Shown piece after piece: positions 26,299 through 33,989 of a stretch of DNA of 64,000 nt. The notes beneath the pieces were generated by a model. It saw only the letters and a program-made list of their open reading frames with translations, did not search any database and was not told the DNA's origin. The stretch lies in assembly GCA_001544595.2 (NCBI GenBank), contig FCOH02000023.1, positions 28,612 through 92,611 of the forward strand, written 5' to 3'. Both the position numbers and the translations under genes were made by a program. Numbering within the stretch: position 1 is the first letter of the stretch; each line of letters opens with the position of its first letter. This stretch comes from Caballeronia peredens. GTDB taxonomy: Bacteria; Pseudomonadota; Gammaproteobacteria; Burkholderiales; Burkholderiaceae.

Positions 26299-26825
26299 GG
26301 ACCGCCTTCGCGCCTGACGCGTGCGGGAGAAAAGTCGGATGCGGCGTGGCGTGCAACGGCAGCTCCTCGGATTCGGTTGGCGTTGAACGGTCGTCCGGCG
26401 ATGACGGCGCAAGCGAATGACGCGAACCTGCGCCGGCCGGTACCGGAACCCGGCACTCTAGCGCGCGCGGGCCTTGCGCGCCAGTCGCCATTCGCCGCGC
26501 GTTTCCGAATCAATCGCGATTGATTCGCGTTCGGGAACGCGCGCGGGCGATCGTTTCGCCTGTGGATAACTCTGTGAAGAACTTGGCGTCCGGAAGCGGG
26601 GCATCCGCTTCGAGAAAGAGTTGCTTCGGCTATTACGCTTCAGCCGAAATTTTAATTGTTTAAAATCAATCTGTTATCACGATATCACTGGCTTTCAGCG
26701 AGGTTCCGGCCCAGATCCCGGTAAGTCTTTCTGTGTGGACACTTGCTACACTTCCGTACCTCGTCCAGCGGCCTTTATCCATCAGGACAATCGGCCGTTG
26801 CGCCTAGTCTTTTTCCGGTCCCGCC
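26299..26825. other. Divergent intergenic region between lpxK and xseA
   Basis: A 527-base region. It holds a perfect 22-bp palindrome (26506-26527) and an unusually AT-rich patch at about 26640-26690 (TTTTAATTGTTTAAAATC) that is probably the promoter zone. No gene with protein-like composition is seen. Confidence 0.6.
26506..26527. promoter_or_regulatory. Perfect 22-bp palindrome, candidate operator
   Basis: The arms CGAATCAATCG and CGATTGATTCG abut with no spacer. There is no loop and no T-tract, so a dimeric DNA-binding protein site is more likely than a terminator. Its position suits control of lpxK, xseA or both. Confidence 0.55.
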
Positions 26826-28193
26826 ATGATTTCCGATTCTCTCGCGTCGCCAGGCGGCGATGCCGTCATCCCCGTTTCCGCGCTGAATCGCGCGATCAGC
26901 ACGATGCTCGAGCGATCGTTTCCGCTCGTGTGGGTGTCGGGCGAGGTGTCGAACTTCACGCGCGCGGCGAGCGGCCACTGGTACTTTTCGATCAAGGACG
27001 CGAACGCGCAGATGCGCTGCGTGATGTTCCGCGGACGCGCGCAATACGCCGAATTCACCCCGCGCGAAGGCGATCGCATCGAAGTGCGCGCGCTGGTCAC
27101 GATGTACGAGCCGCGCGGCGAGTTGCAACTGAACGTCGAAGCGGTGCGGCGCACCGGACAAGGGCGGCTCTACGAAGCGTTTCTGCGGCTCAAGGCGCAG
27201 CTCGAAAGCGAAGGGCTTTTCGCGGCGGAGCGCAAACGCGCGCTGCCAACGCATCCGCGCGGCATCGGCATCGTGACGTCGCTGCAGGCGGCCGCGTTGC
27301 GCGACGTCCTCACGACGCTCGCACGGCGCGCGCCGCATGTGCCGGTCGTCATCTATCCGGCGCCGGTTCAGGGCGCGGGCGTCAGCGCCAAACTCGCCGC
27401 GATGGTCGATGCCGCCAACGCACGGCGTGAAGTGGATGTGCTGATCGTCTGCCGCGGCGGCGGATCGATCGAGGATTTGTGGGCATTCAACGAAGAAGTG
27501 CTCGCGCGCGCGATCGCGGAGAGCGCGCTGCCGGTGGTGAGCGGCGTCGGACACGAGACGGATTTCACCATCGCGGATTTCGCCGCCGACGTGCGCGCGC
27601 CGACACCCACCGCAGCCGCCGAGCTGGTCAGTCCGCAACGCGTGCTGTTGTTGCGCGATCTCGATCATCGTCACGCGGCGCTCGCGCGCGGCTTCGGCCG
27701 CATGATGGAACGCCGCGCGCAGCAACTCGACTGGCTCGCGCGCCGGCTCGTGAGTCCGGCCGAACGGCTTGCGCGGCAAAACACGCACCTGCGGCAACTG
27801 GCGGTCCGTCTCGTCGCCGCCGGCGCGCGGCCCGTACGCGAGGCGCGCGCGCACTTCGCGCTGGTGCATTACCGATGGCAGCGCAGGCGACCCGATGTCG
27901 TCGCCGGACGCGAGCATGTGCTGCGTCTTTCGCAGCGCATGAAAAGCGCGCATGTGCGCCGTGCGGAACGGGAGAAGGCGCGCGTATCGGAACTGGCGGC
28001 GCGCTTGCAGGTGCTGAGCCCGCAGCGCACGCTGGAGCGCGGCTACGCCGCACTGATCGACACGCAAACGGGCCGCGCATTGCGCGCGCCGAACGCGCTG
28101 AAGCCGAAACGTCCGCTGACGGTTCACCTCGCCGAAGGATCGGCGGACGTGCTGCTCGCCGATGTCCAGCCGCGTCTGTCAGATGAATTCTGA
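26826..28193 (+). CDS. xseA: Exodeoxyribonuclease VII large subunit
   Basis: The 455-residue subunit of the single-strand nuclease. The N-terminal OB-fold (about 15-110) includes FPLVWVSGEVSNFTRAASGHWYFSIKD; the catalytic domain carries GIGIVTSLQAAALRDVLTTL, RGGGSIEDLWAFNEE, VSGVGHETDFTIADFAADVRAPTPTAAAE; a coiled-coil region follows and the conserved end LSPQRTLERGYA is present. The usual small subunit xseB is not adjacent. In many family members the catalytic-loop text is S-x-x-G-A-A-x-x-D; here it reads SLQAAALRD, so the glycine is replaced by alanine. Confidence 0.94.
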   Translation: MISDSLASPGGDAVIPVSALNRAISTMLERSFPLVWVSGEVSNFTRAASGHWYFSIKDANAQMRCVMFRGRAQYAEFTPREGDRIEVRALVTMYEPRGELQLNVEAVRRTGQGRLYEAFLRLKAQLESEGLFAAERKRALPTHPRGIGIVTSLQAAALRDVLTTLARRAPHVPVVIYPAPVQGAGVSAKLAAMVDAANARREVDVLIVCRGGGSIEDLWAFNEEVLARAIAESALPVVSGVGHETDFTIADFAADVRAPTPTAAAELVSPQRVLLLRDLDHRHAALARGFGRMMERRAQQLDWLARRLVSPAERLARQNTHLRQLAVRLVAAGARPVREARAHFALVHYRWQRRRPDVVAGREHVLRLSQRMKSAHVRRAEREKARVSELAARLQVLSPQRTLERGYAALIDTQTGRALRAPNALKPKRPLTVHLAEGSADVLLADVQPRLSDEF

Positions 28194-28277
28194 CTCCGGT
28201 CGATACGCGGCGCGGACGTACTTTTGACGTGGCCCAAAAAGTCCGCGAGAGCACTTTTTACGCCGCTCCCGACGAAT

Positions 28278-28299
28278 AGAAAGCAATCTTTCTCATAAT
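28278..28299 (+). promoter_or_regulatory. Inverted repeat overlapping a -10-like box upstream of sodB
   Basis: AGAAAG-CAAT-CTTTCT (28278-28293) directly abuts CATAAT (28294-28299), about 105 bases before the sodB start. The layout of a dyad against the -10 suits an operator, but I cannot assign its regulator. Confidence 0.4.
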
Positions 28300-28403
28300 G
28301 GGCACACGGTTTGCCGGGTTATCCCAACTCGCCTACAATCCATTGCTCCACTGCTTCACTCCTCACAGTCCCTACAATCCACATAGAAAAGGAAGCTCGC
28401 ATC

Positions 28404-28985
28404 ATGGAACATACGCTGCCGCCGCTGCCGTTCGACAAGAACGCGCTCGCTCCGCACATGTCGGAAGAAACGCTCGAGTATCACTATGGCAAGCATCACC
28501 AGACCTATGTGACCAATCTGAACAAGCTGATTCCCGGCACCGAGTTCGAGAATCTGTCGCTCGAAGAAATCGTGAAGAAGTCGTCGGGCGGCATCTTCAA
28601 CAACTCGGCGCAAGTCTGGAATCACACGTTCTTCTGGAACAGCCTGTCGCCGAAGGGCGGCGGCGCTCCGACCGGCGCGCTGGCTGACGCCATCAACGCC
28701 AAGTACGGCTCGTTCGACAAGTTCAAGGAAGAGTTCGCGAAGGTCGCAACCGGCACGTTCGGTTCGGGCTGGACGTGGCTCGTGAAGAAGACCGACGGCA
28801 CGCTCGACATCGTGTCGACGAGCAACGCCGCCACGCCGCTCACGACGGACGCGAAGGCGCTCCTGACCATCGACGTGTGGGAGCATGCGTATTACATCGA
28901 TTACCGCAATGCGCGTCCGAAGTTCATCGAGGCTTACTGGAATATCGCGAACTGGGATTTCGCCGCGAAGAATTTCGGTGCCTGA
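28404..28985 (+). CDS. sodB: Iron superoxide dismutase
   Basis: The 193-residue enzyme dismutates superoxide. Metal ligands lie in YHYGKHHQTYV, FNNSAQVWNHTFFW and the signature DVWEHAYYIDY; the glutamine in NNSAQVWNH is typical of the iron form. ATG 28404 follows GGAAG; the frame is open 31 codons upstream without conservation. Two CTACAATCCA copies in the leader (28333, 28372) each contain a TACAAT. It is followed by a terminator. Confidence 0.96.
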   Translation: MEHTLPPLPFDKNALAPHMSEETLEYHYGKHHQTYVTNLNKLIPGTEFENLSLEEIVKKSSGGIFNNSAQVWNHTFFWNSLSPKGGGAPTGALADAINAKYGSFDKFKEEFAKVATGTFGSGWTWLVKKTDGTLDIVSTSNAATPLTTDAKALLTIDVWEHAYYIDYRNARPKFIEAYWNIANWDFAAKNFGA

Positions 28986-29035
28986 GCATCTGAATGAGCT
29001 GAAAGCCTTTCGCTGAAGGTTTTCGCTCAGATCTG

Positions 29036-29070
29036 AAAAGCCGTATCGGTGATGCCGGTGCGGCTTTTTT
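29036..29070 (+). terminator. Terminator after sodB
   Basis: An AAAAGCCG/CGGCTTTT outer stem with a nested short CGG/CCG pairing is followed by six T, 50 bases after the sodB stop. Confidence 0.85.
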
Positions 29071-29274
29071 GTTGGTTTCAAAAATAATCTGGATAACTAA
29101 TTATATGCGGCGGAATTCGGATGCCGAGAAACTCGCGCAACTTCAGAGCTCGATTTCGTCTGCAGAAAACGAGCCGTGCCGCCTGTGCGAATCCTTTCGC
29201 AAGAAATTAGAATCGGCTTTTGGCACAGGCGCGAAGATGTCGCCACGCCATCCTCACCGCATCTGAAGTCCATC

Positions 29275-29427
29275 ATGAAACGCTTCGCAGGCCTTTGCCT
29301 CGCGGCCTGGTCGGCGGCCGCACTGCTGTATTTCGGCCGCCACTCCGCTGCGCTCATCGTGCTTTCCGGCGTGCTCGCGCTCGCCGGATTCGATCTGGTT
29401 CGCCCCGAGTCCGACCATCACTCCTGA
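29275..29427 (+). CDS. Small hydrophobic membrane protein, unknown
   Basis: The 50-residue frame begins MKRFAGLCLAAWSAAALLYF and has two hydrophobic stretches (about 5-20 and 24-40) around a short basic/polar turn, then a charged tail. It could be a two-helix membrane protein. The composition differs from shadow frames, and the neighbouring strand has no competing gene, but no strong RBS precedes it (GAAGTCCATC). I do not recognise it. It is convergent with the EAL-domain gene. Confidence 0.5.
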   Translation: MKRFAGLCLAAWSAAALLYFGRHSAALIVLSGVLALAGFDLVRPESDHHS

Positions 29428-29466
29428 CGTTCAGGACGCGGGCCGCGCGGCGCGAGGCACCGCCGG

Positions 29467-30741
29467 TCACCTCCGGCGCGGCGCCGCTTCCCAGTTGATG
29501 TCGACGCACAGCACTTGCAGCCCGTACGGCGTCTGCGCGGCGATCGACGCCGTCACGCACAGGTGCGCCTCGTTGATCGACAGATAAGGCGCCGTCAGAT
29601 GCACGCGGCCCGGCGCGCGCAGCGCTTCGATGAAATACGGCCGCCGTTCCCAGCTTGCGCCTTCCGAATGCAGCAGCGGGCTGAAGCGCTTCGCGCGCTG
29701 CGACGTGCGCACGACCGGCACGACGTTGTCGCCGATCTGCCGGCCGGCCTGATCGAGCAGGAAGCAGCGGGCGGTGTCGGCGAGTTGCAGCAGCTCGCTC
29801 GTCGCGGCGCCGAGCGCTTCGCCTTCCATCAGCTTGACCGATGCGCGTTCGAGCCCGCTCACGTACGGCTCCAGCCGCGTCGCCTGGGCGCGCTCGCGAG
29901 CCGCGATGCGCTCGCGCGATGCGGCGGACAACGCGTCCATCACGCTCGCGGCGACCTGCGGATGCACGGCATCGACGCCCGGTTGCGCGAAATACGCGCC
30001 CTGCACGAAATCGACGTTGCATTCGAGCGCGATCAACGCGTCGCGCTCGGTCGAGAGGCCGCCCATCAGCACGAGCTGGCCGGATTCATGCAGCAGCGAC
30101 ACGAGGCGCGGCAGCACACGCTCGATATGCGAGTGCTCGGTCGCCTGCTGCAGGATGCAGCGGTCGAGCGTCACGATGTCCGGGCGCAGTTGCCAGACAC
30201 GGTCGATGTTCGAGTGCTTCACGCCGAAACCGTCCAGCGCGATCAGAAAGCCCGATTTGCGTAGCGAATCGATGATCTCGCTGAAACGCGTCGTCTCGCC
30301 GCCCGCCTGCTCGGGCACTTCCAGTACCACGCGCTGCGGCGACAGCCCGATGTCCTTCAACGCGGCGAGCAGCGCGTCGCCGTAGCTCGTGTCCATCAGC
30401 GCTGCGGGATGCAGGCTCAGAAAGAGCCATTCGTCGTGACTGTCGAACGCGTTGAAATTGCCCAGATGCAGCGATTCCGCGAGCCGGCCGAGTTCGAGCA
30501 GATCGCCGCGCCGCGCGGCCTGCGTGAACACTTCGTGCGACGGAACGTGCCGATGCGCGTCGTCGCGGGCGCGCAGGGACGCGTGATAGCCGATTGCGCG
30601 CCGGTGCGACACGGAAAAGACAGGCTGGAACACGCTGAAAACGGTGTACTCGCCGTACAGCACGGTGCGACGTGAGCCGTCGTCGCCGGCGACGGGGCGC
30701 GGCGGCTGGAAGCGGGGAGGGTCGAGATCAACCATGCTCAT
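29467..30741 (-). CDS. Degenerate EAL-domain protein with C-terminal sensor-like region
   Basis: A 424-residue soluble protein. Residues about 30-265 are an EAL (cyclic-di-GMP phosphodiesterase) fold, but most catalytic positions are lost: the EAL motif reads YHASLR (52-57), the DDFG motif is DGFG (170-173), the K of KxD is Thr191, and the EGVE-type glutamate is replaced (GGLS, 227-230). Glu141/144 in LEVPE and QGAY (247-250) remain. Residues about 280-420 form a second alpha/beta region resembling a sensor domain fused to some EAL proteins. Such proteins usually act as c-di-GMP binders or protein-protein regulators. No GGDEF domain is attached. Confidence 0.85.
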   Translation of the reverse strand: MSMVDLDPPRFQPPRPVAGDDGSRRTVLYGEYTVFSVFQPVFSVSHRRAIGYHASLRARDDAHRHVPSHEVFTQAARRGDLLELGRLAESLHLGNFNAFDSHDEWLFLSLHPAALMDTSYGDALLAALKDIGLSPQRVVLEVPEQAGGETTRFSEIIDSLRKSGFLIALDGFGVKHSNIDRVWQLRPDIVTLDRCILQQATEHSHIERVLPRLVSLLHESGQLVLMGGLSTERDALIALECNVDFVQGAYFAQPGVDAVHPQVAASVMDALSAASRERIAARERAQATRLEPYVSGLERASVKLMEGEALGAATSELLQLADTARCFLLDQAGRQIGDNVVPVVRTSQRAKRFSPLLHSEGASWERRPYFIEALRAPGRVHLTAPYLSINEAHLCVTASIAAQTPYGLQVLCVDINWEAAPRRR

Positions 30742-31004
30742 GGTGTCGATGCTTCAGGCGGTGAGGGCGGTGAACTTAACGAGACAGTTTACAGGAACGC
30801 CACCCGGCCATTCCAGCAAAAAGCGTGCAAATTCAATCCACAAGCGGCTCGGCGCGGCCATCGGCGTGTCCGCAGCGGCTATTCGTGTGCGGATTGGACG
30901 ATCGTGCTGCACGCGCGGGATCGCACGCCGCGTGACTGTGCGCGCGGGCACCGGCGCGGTGCGCGCGTGCCGTCCCTGCCGCGTGTCAGCCGCATCCGCC
31001 GCCT

Positions 31005-32438
31005 TCAGTTCGACTCCGACGGGTCGGGCTTGCGGCTCACGGCGCGCACTTCCGGCGCGAGCTGGCCGAAGATCCAGGCCGTCGCCGCCGTGATGACGCC
31101 GACGCACAGAAACGTCGCGTGAAATGCGGGCAGCGAGTTCGACGCGGTCACCTGCGGCAGCAGGCCGGTGAAGGTCGAAAGAATGGCGCCGGCGACGGTC
31201 ACGCCGAGACTCATCGACAACATCTGCACGAGCGAAAAAAGACTGTTGCCGCTGCTCGCGCCGCCGGTGCCCAGGTCTTTGAGCGTGAGCGTGTTCATCG
31301 CGGTGAACTGCATCGAATTGACGGCGCCGAAGATCGCGAGCTGCACGAGCCGCGACCACAGCGGCTGATGCGCGCTCGCGAGCGAGAAACTCGCCATCAT
31401 CAGGCCGACGAGCACCGTGTTCACCACCAGCACGCGCCGGTAGCCGAACTGCTCGATGAGACGCGTGACGAGGCGCTTGGACAGCATGCCGGCGGCGGCG
31501 ACGGGCAGCATCATCATGCCGGCCTGAAACGCCGTGTAGCCGAGGCTCACCTGCAGCAGCAGCGGAATCAGATACGGCATCGCGCCGCTGCCGATACGCG
31601 CGAACAGATTGCCGAGCAGGCCGACGCTGAACGTGTGGATCTTGAACAGGTCGAGCGAGAAGATCGGCTGGGCGGCGCGCGTCGCGTGCAGGCCGTAGGC
31701 GACGAAGCAGCCGAAGGAAAGCACGAGCAGCACGATCACGATGGCATGCTGCAGGCCGAGATCGGCCAGGCCGTCGAGCGAAATCGTCAGCGCGACCATG
31801 CCGACGGCAAGCAGCAGATAGCCGGCGAGATCGAAGCGCGCGGTCGCGGGATTGCGGCTGTCGGGCATGTACAGATGCGTCGCGATGCAGCCGGCCACGC
31901 CCACCGGCACGTTGATCAGAAAGATCCAGTGCCACGACGCGATCTGCACGAGCCAGCCGCCGAGCGTCGGGCCGATGAGCGGGCCGATGAGCCCCGGAAT
32001 CGCGACGAACGCCAGCGCCGACAGATACCGTTCGGCCGGAAACACGCGCAGCACGGCGAGGCGTCCGACCGGCAGCAGCATGGCGCCGCCGACGCCCTGC
32101 ACGACCCGGTACGCGACGAGCGCCGTCAGCGACTGCGCGTTCGCGCACAAGAGCGAGCCGATCGCGAAGACCAGGATCGCGCTGAAGAACACGCGCCGCG
32201 TGCCGAGCTTGTCGGCGAGCCAGCCGGAGACGGGGATCATCATGGCCATCGTGAGCGAGTAGGCGATCACGACGCCCTGCATGCGCAGCGGCGCTTCGCC
32301 CAGGCTTCTGGCCATTGCGGGAAGCGCGGTGTTGACGATCGTCGAGTCCAGCGTCTGCATGAAGAAGCCGGTGGCGACGAGCCACAGCATGATGGAGAGC
32401 GATCGGTCGGACGGCGTGGCTGCGGCGGTGTCGGTCAT
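31005..32438 (-). CDS. mdtD: DHA2-family multidrug exporter, MdtD-like
   Basis: The 477-residue major facilitator protein shows about 14 hydrophobic segments, as expected for the DHA2 (14-TMS) family. It matches E. coli MdtD in many blocks: FFMQTLDSTIVNTALPAMARSLGE at the first helix (motif D1), GWLADKLGTRRVFF (motif A), YRVVQGVGGAMLLPVGRL, ASWHWIFLINVPVG and MNTLTLKDLGTGGASSGNSL. The start is 7 bases downstream of the GntR-type regulator gene, so it is cotranscribed with it and probably controlled by it. Drug specificity is not readable. Confidence 0.9.
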   Translation of the reverse strand: MTDTAAATPSDRSLSIMLWLVATGFFMQTLDSTIVNTALPAMARSLGEAPLRMQGVVIAYSLTMAMMIPVSGWLADKLGTRRVFFSAILVFAIGSLLCANAQSLTALVAYRVVQGVGGAMLLPVGRLAVLRVFPAERYLSALAFVAIPGLIGPLIGPTLGGWLVQIASWHWIFLINVPVGVAGCIATHLYMPDSRNPATARFDLAGYLLLAVGMVALTISLDGLADLGLQHAIVIVLLVLSFGCFVAYGLHATRAAQPIFSLDLFKIHTFSVGLLGNLFARIGSGAMPYLIPLLLQVSLGYTAFQAGMMMLPVAAAGMLSKRLVTRLIEQFGYRRVLVVNTVLVGLMMASFSLASAHQPLWSRLVQLAIFGAVNSMQFTAMNTLTLKDLGTGGASSGNSLFSLVQMLSMSLGVTVAGAILSTFTGLLPQVTASNSLPAFHATFLCVGVITAATAWIFGQLAPEVRAVSRKPDPSESN

Positions 32439-32445
32439 GTCGGGC

Positions 32446-33192
32446 TTATTTGCGCAGCTCGGCGACGAAGTCGTAGTAATCGTTGCGACAGTAGGTGTCG
32501 GTCAGCTCGATCGCGCGCTGATCGGCCGTGTAGCCCACGCGCGTGATGAGCAGGAGCGCGTCGTGCGGCGCGATGCCCATCTGCTGCGCGATCTCGTCGC
32601 TCGCGTTGACGGCGCGAAAATGCTGGAGCGCGCGCACGATGGACAGCCCGCGCGCGTCCAGATAGCTGTAGAGCGAATCGCCGATGGCGTGCGGATCGGG
32701 AATGCACGACGCGGGGAATGTGGAGTTTTCGACGGCCATCACGATGTCGTCGGCGAGACGCAGGCGCTTCAGGCGCGTGACGGTGGCGGCGGGCGAGAGA
32801 CCGAGCTGGATGACTTCGTCGCGGTTGGCGGGCTCGATCGTACGCGAGAGCCATTTCGAACTCGGCTTGAAACCGCGGCGGCGCAGCATCTCGGAGAAGC
32901 TCGACAGGCGCGAGAGCGGATCTTCGTAACGTGGCGTGATGAAGCTGCCCGCGCCTTGCTCGCGGCGAATCAGCCCTTGCTCGACGAGCAGCGCGATCGC
33001 CTTTCTCGACGTGATTCTCGATACCCCGAGCGCCTCGGACAGCACGCGCTCGGAGGGCAGCGCCTCGCCGGCGTTCCAGCGATTGTCGTGGATGGCGTTG
33101 GCGAGCTTGCGGGCGAGTTGCAGATAGAGCGGTGTGTCGCTGTCCGGGTCCGGGCGCAGGTCGCGCCAGCGGTCTTCCGAGGTCGAGTTCAT
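32446..33192 (-). CDS. GntR/HutC family transcriptional regulator (UTRA domain)
   Basis: The 248-residue protein has an N-terminal winged helix-turn-helix (about 20-90; PLYLQLARKLANAIHD and LPSERVLSEALGVSRITSRKAI) and a C-terminal UTRA ligand-binding domain (about 100-245) with ATVTRLKRLRLAD and ITRVGYTADQRAIELTDTYCRND. HutC-type regulators respond to small metabolites such as urocanate or amino-sugar phosphates; the N-acetylglucosamine regulators are similar. The ligand here is unknown. It is the first gene of a two-gene operon with the MdtD-like exporter. A fusion toxin-antitoxin gene starts 168 bases away on the other strand. Confidence 0.9.
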   Translation of the reverse strand: MNSTSEDRWRDLRPDPDSDTPLYLQLARKLANAIHDNRWNAGEALPSERVLSEALGVSRITSRKAIALLVEQGLIRREQGAGSFITPRYEDPLSRLSSFSEMLRRRGFKPSSKWLSRTIEPANRDEVIQLGLSPAATVTRLKRLRLADDIVMAVENSTFPASCIPDPHAIGDSLYSYLDARGLSIVRALQHFRAVNASDEIAQQMGIAPHDALLLITRVGYTADQRAIELTDTYCRNDYYDFVAELRK

Positions 33193-33312
33193 AAAGCGGA
33201 CGCAAGTGGGCCAAGCGGGGATTTTAAGACAAACCTTGAAGACAAAGGGGCGTCCCGTTTCTTATCTTGGAGAGCTCGTGGCGCCGGATGGCACGCCTGC
33301 CGCAATATTGCC

Positions 33313-33344
33313 GTGTGAACCGAAGTTCACATGGTGTGAACCAT
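33313..33344 (+). promoter_or_regulatory. Operator repeats upstream of the toxin-antitoxin fusion
   Basis: GTGTGAAC occurs directly repeated at 33313-33320 and 33334-33341, with the inverted half GTTCACA between (33325-33331). The first pair forms TGTGAAC-cgaa-GTTCACA and the second forms ATGGT-gtga-ACCAT (33331-33344). This clustered dyad ends 16 bases before the start codon, as in autoregulated toxin-antitoxin loci. Confidence 0.7.
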
Positions 33345-33359
33345 GGATTACGATCTCCG

Positions 33360-33968
33360 ATGTTGAACGTCCGCACGACTGACGTTTTCGACGGCTGGTT
33401 TGCCTCGTTGCGAGACCGGATCGCCAGGCGCCGTATTCAGGTCCGAATCGACCGGATTGCAATGGAAAATCCCGGCGATACGAATCCCGCCGGACACCCT
33501 GTGGTCGAACTGCGTACCGACCACGGTCCGGGATACCGCATTTATTACGTGCAGCGCGGCGAGGTCGTTGCGATTCTTCTGTGCGGCGGCGATAAGTCGA
33601 CGCATGAGCGAGACATCAGGTCGGCTCATGCGATGCTTCCTCACTTGAACATGGCGCGACCGATGACGCCCACCAGAATCAAGACGCGCTCGTGGGATTC
33701 GGCTGAGTATCTTCAAACCGAAGACGACATCGCCGAATATATCGAAGCGTGTCTGCAGGAGGGCGGCGACGATCCCGCGTTCATCGCGCATGCGCTCGGC
33801 GTAATCGCGCGAGCGCGCGGCATGGCGCAAGTGGCGCGCGATACCGGCATCAGCCGGGAAGGACTCTACAAAGCGCTATCGGAAGACGGCAACCCTAGCT
33901 TCGGCACGATCCTGAAAGTGATCAAGGCGCTGGGGTTGCAACTGCACGGATCAAAAGCGGGTACGTAG
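33360..33968 (+). CDS. HigB-HigA-like toxin-antitoxin fusion (single reading frame)
   Basis: One continuous 202-residue frame. Residues 1-97 are a RelE/HigB-type toxin (phage-derived Gp49-like): FDGWFASLRDRIARRRIQVRIDRIAMENPGD, VVELRTDHGPGYRIYYVQRG and ILLCGGDKSTHERDI. Residues 98-202 are its usual partner antitoxin with a Cro/C1-type helix-turn-helix: WDSAEYLQTEDDIAEYIEACL and GMAQVARDTGISREGLYKALSEDGNPSFGTILKVIKALGL. In the family these are normally two adjacent genes; here no stop separates them. ATG codons at 33651 and 33663 could start a free antitoxin from the same message. Start chosen at ATG 33360, where conservation begins and just after the operator repeats; no strong RBS is seen. 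A frameshift near the junction is an alternative to a true fusion. Confidence 0.85.
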   Translation: MLNVRTTDVFDGWFASLRDRIARRRIQVRIDRIAMENPGDTNPAGHPVVELRTDHGPGYRIYYVQRGEVVAILLCGGDKSTHERDIRSAHAMLPHLNMARPMTPTRIKTRSWDSAEYLQTEDDIAEYIEACLQEGGDDPAFIAHALGVIARARGMAQVARDTGISREGLYKALSEDGNPSFGTILKVIKALGLQLHGSKAGT

Positions 33969-33989
33969 TCCGATCGGCGTGGCCGTGCA

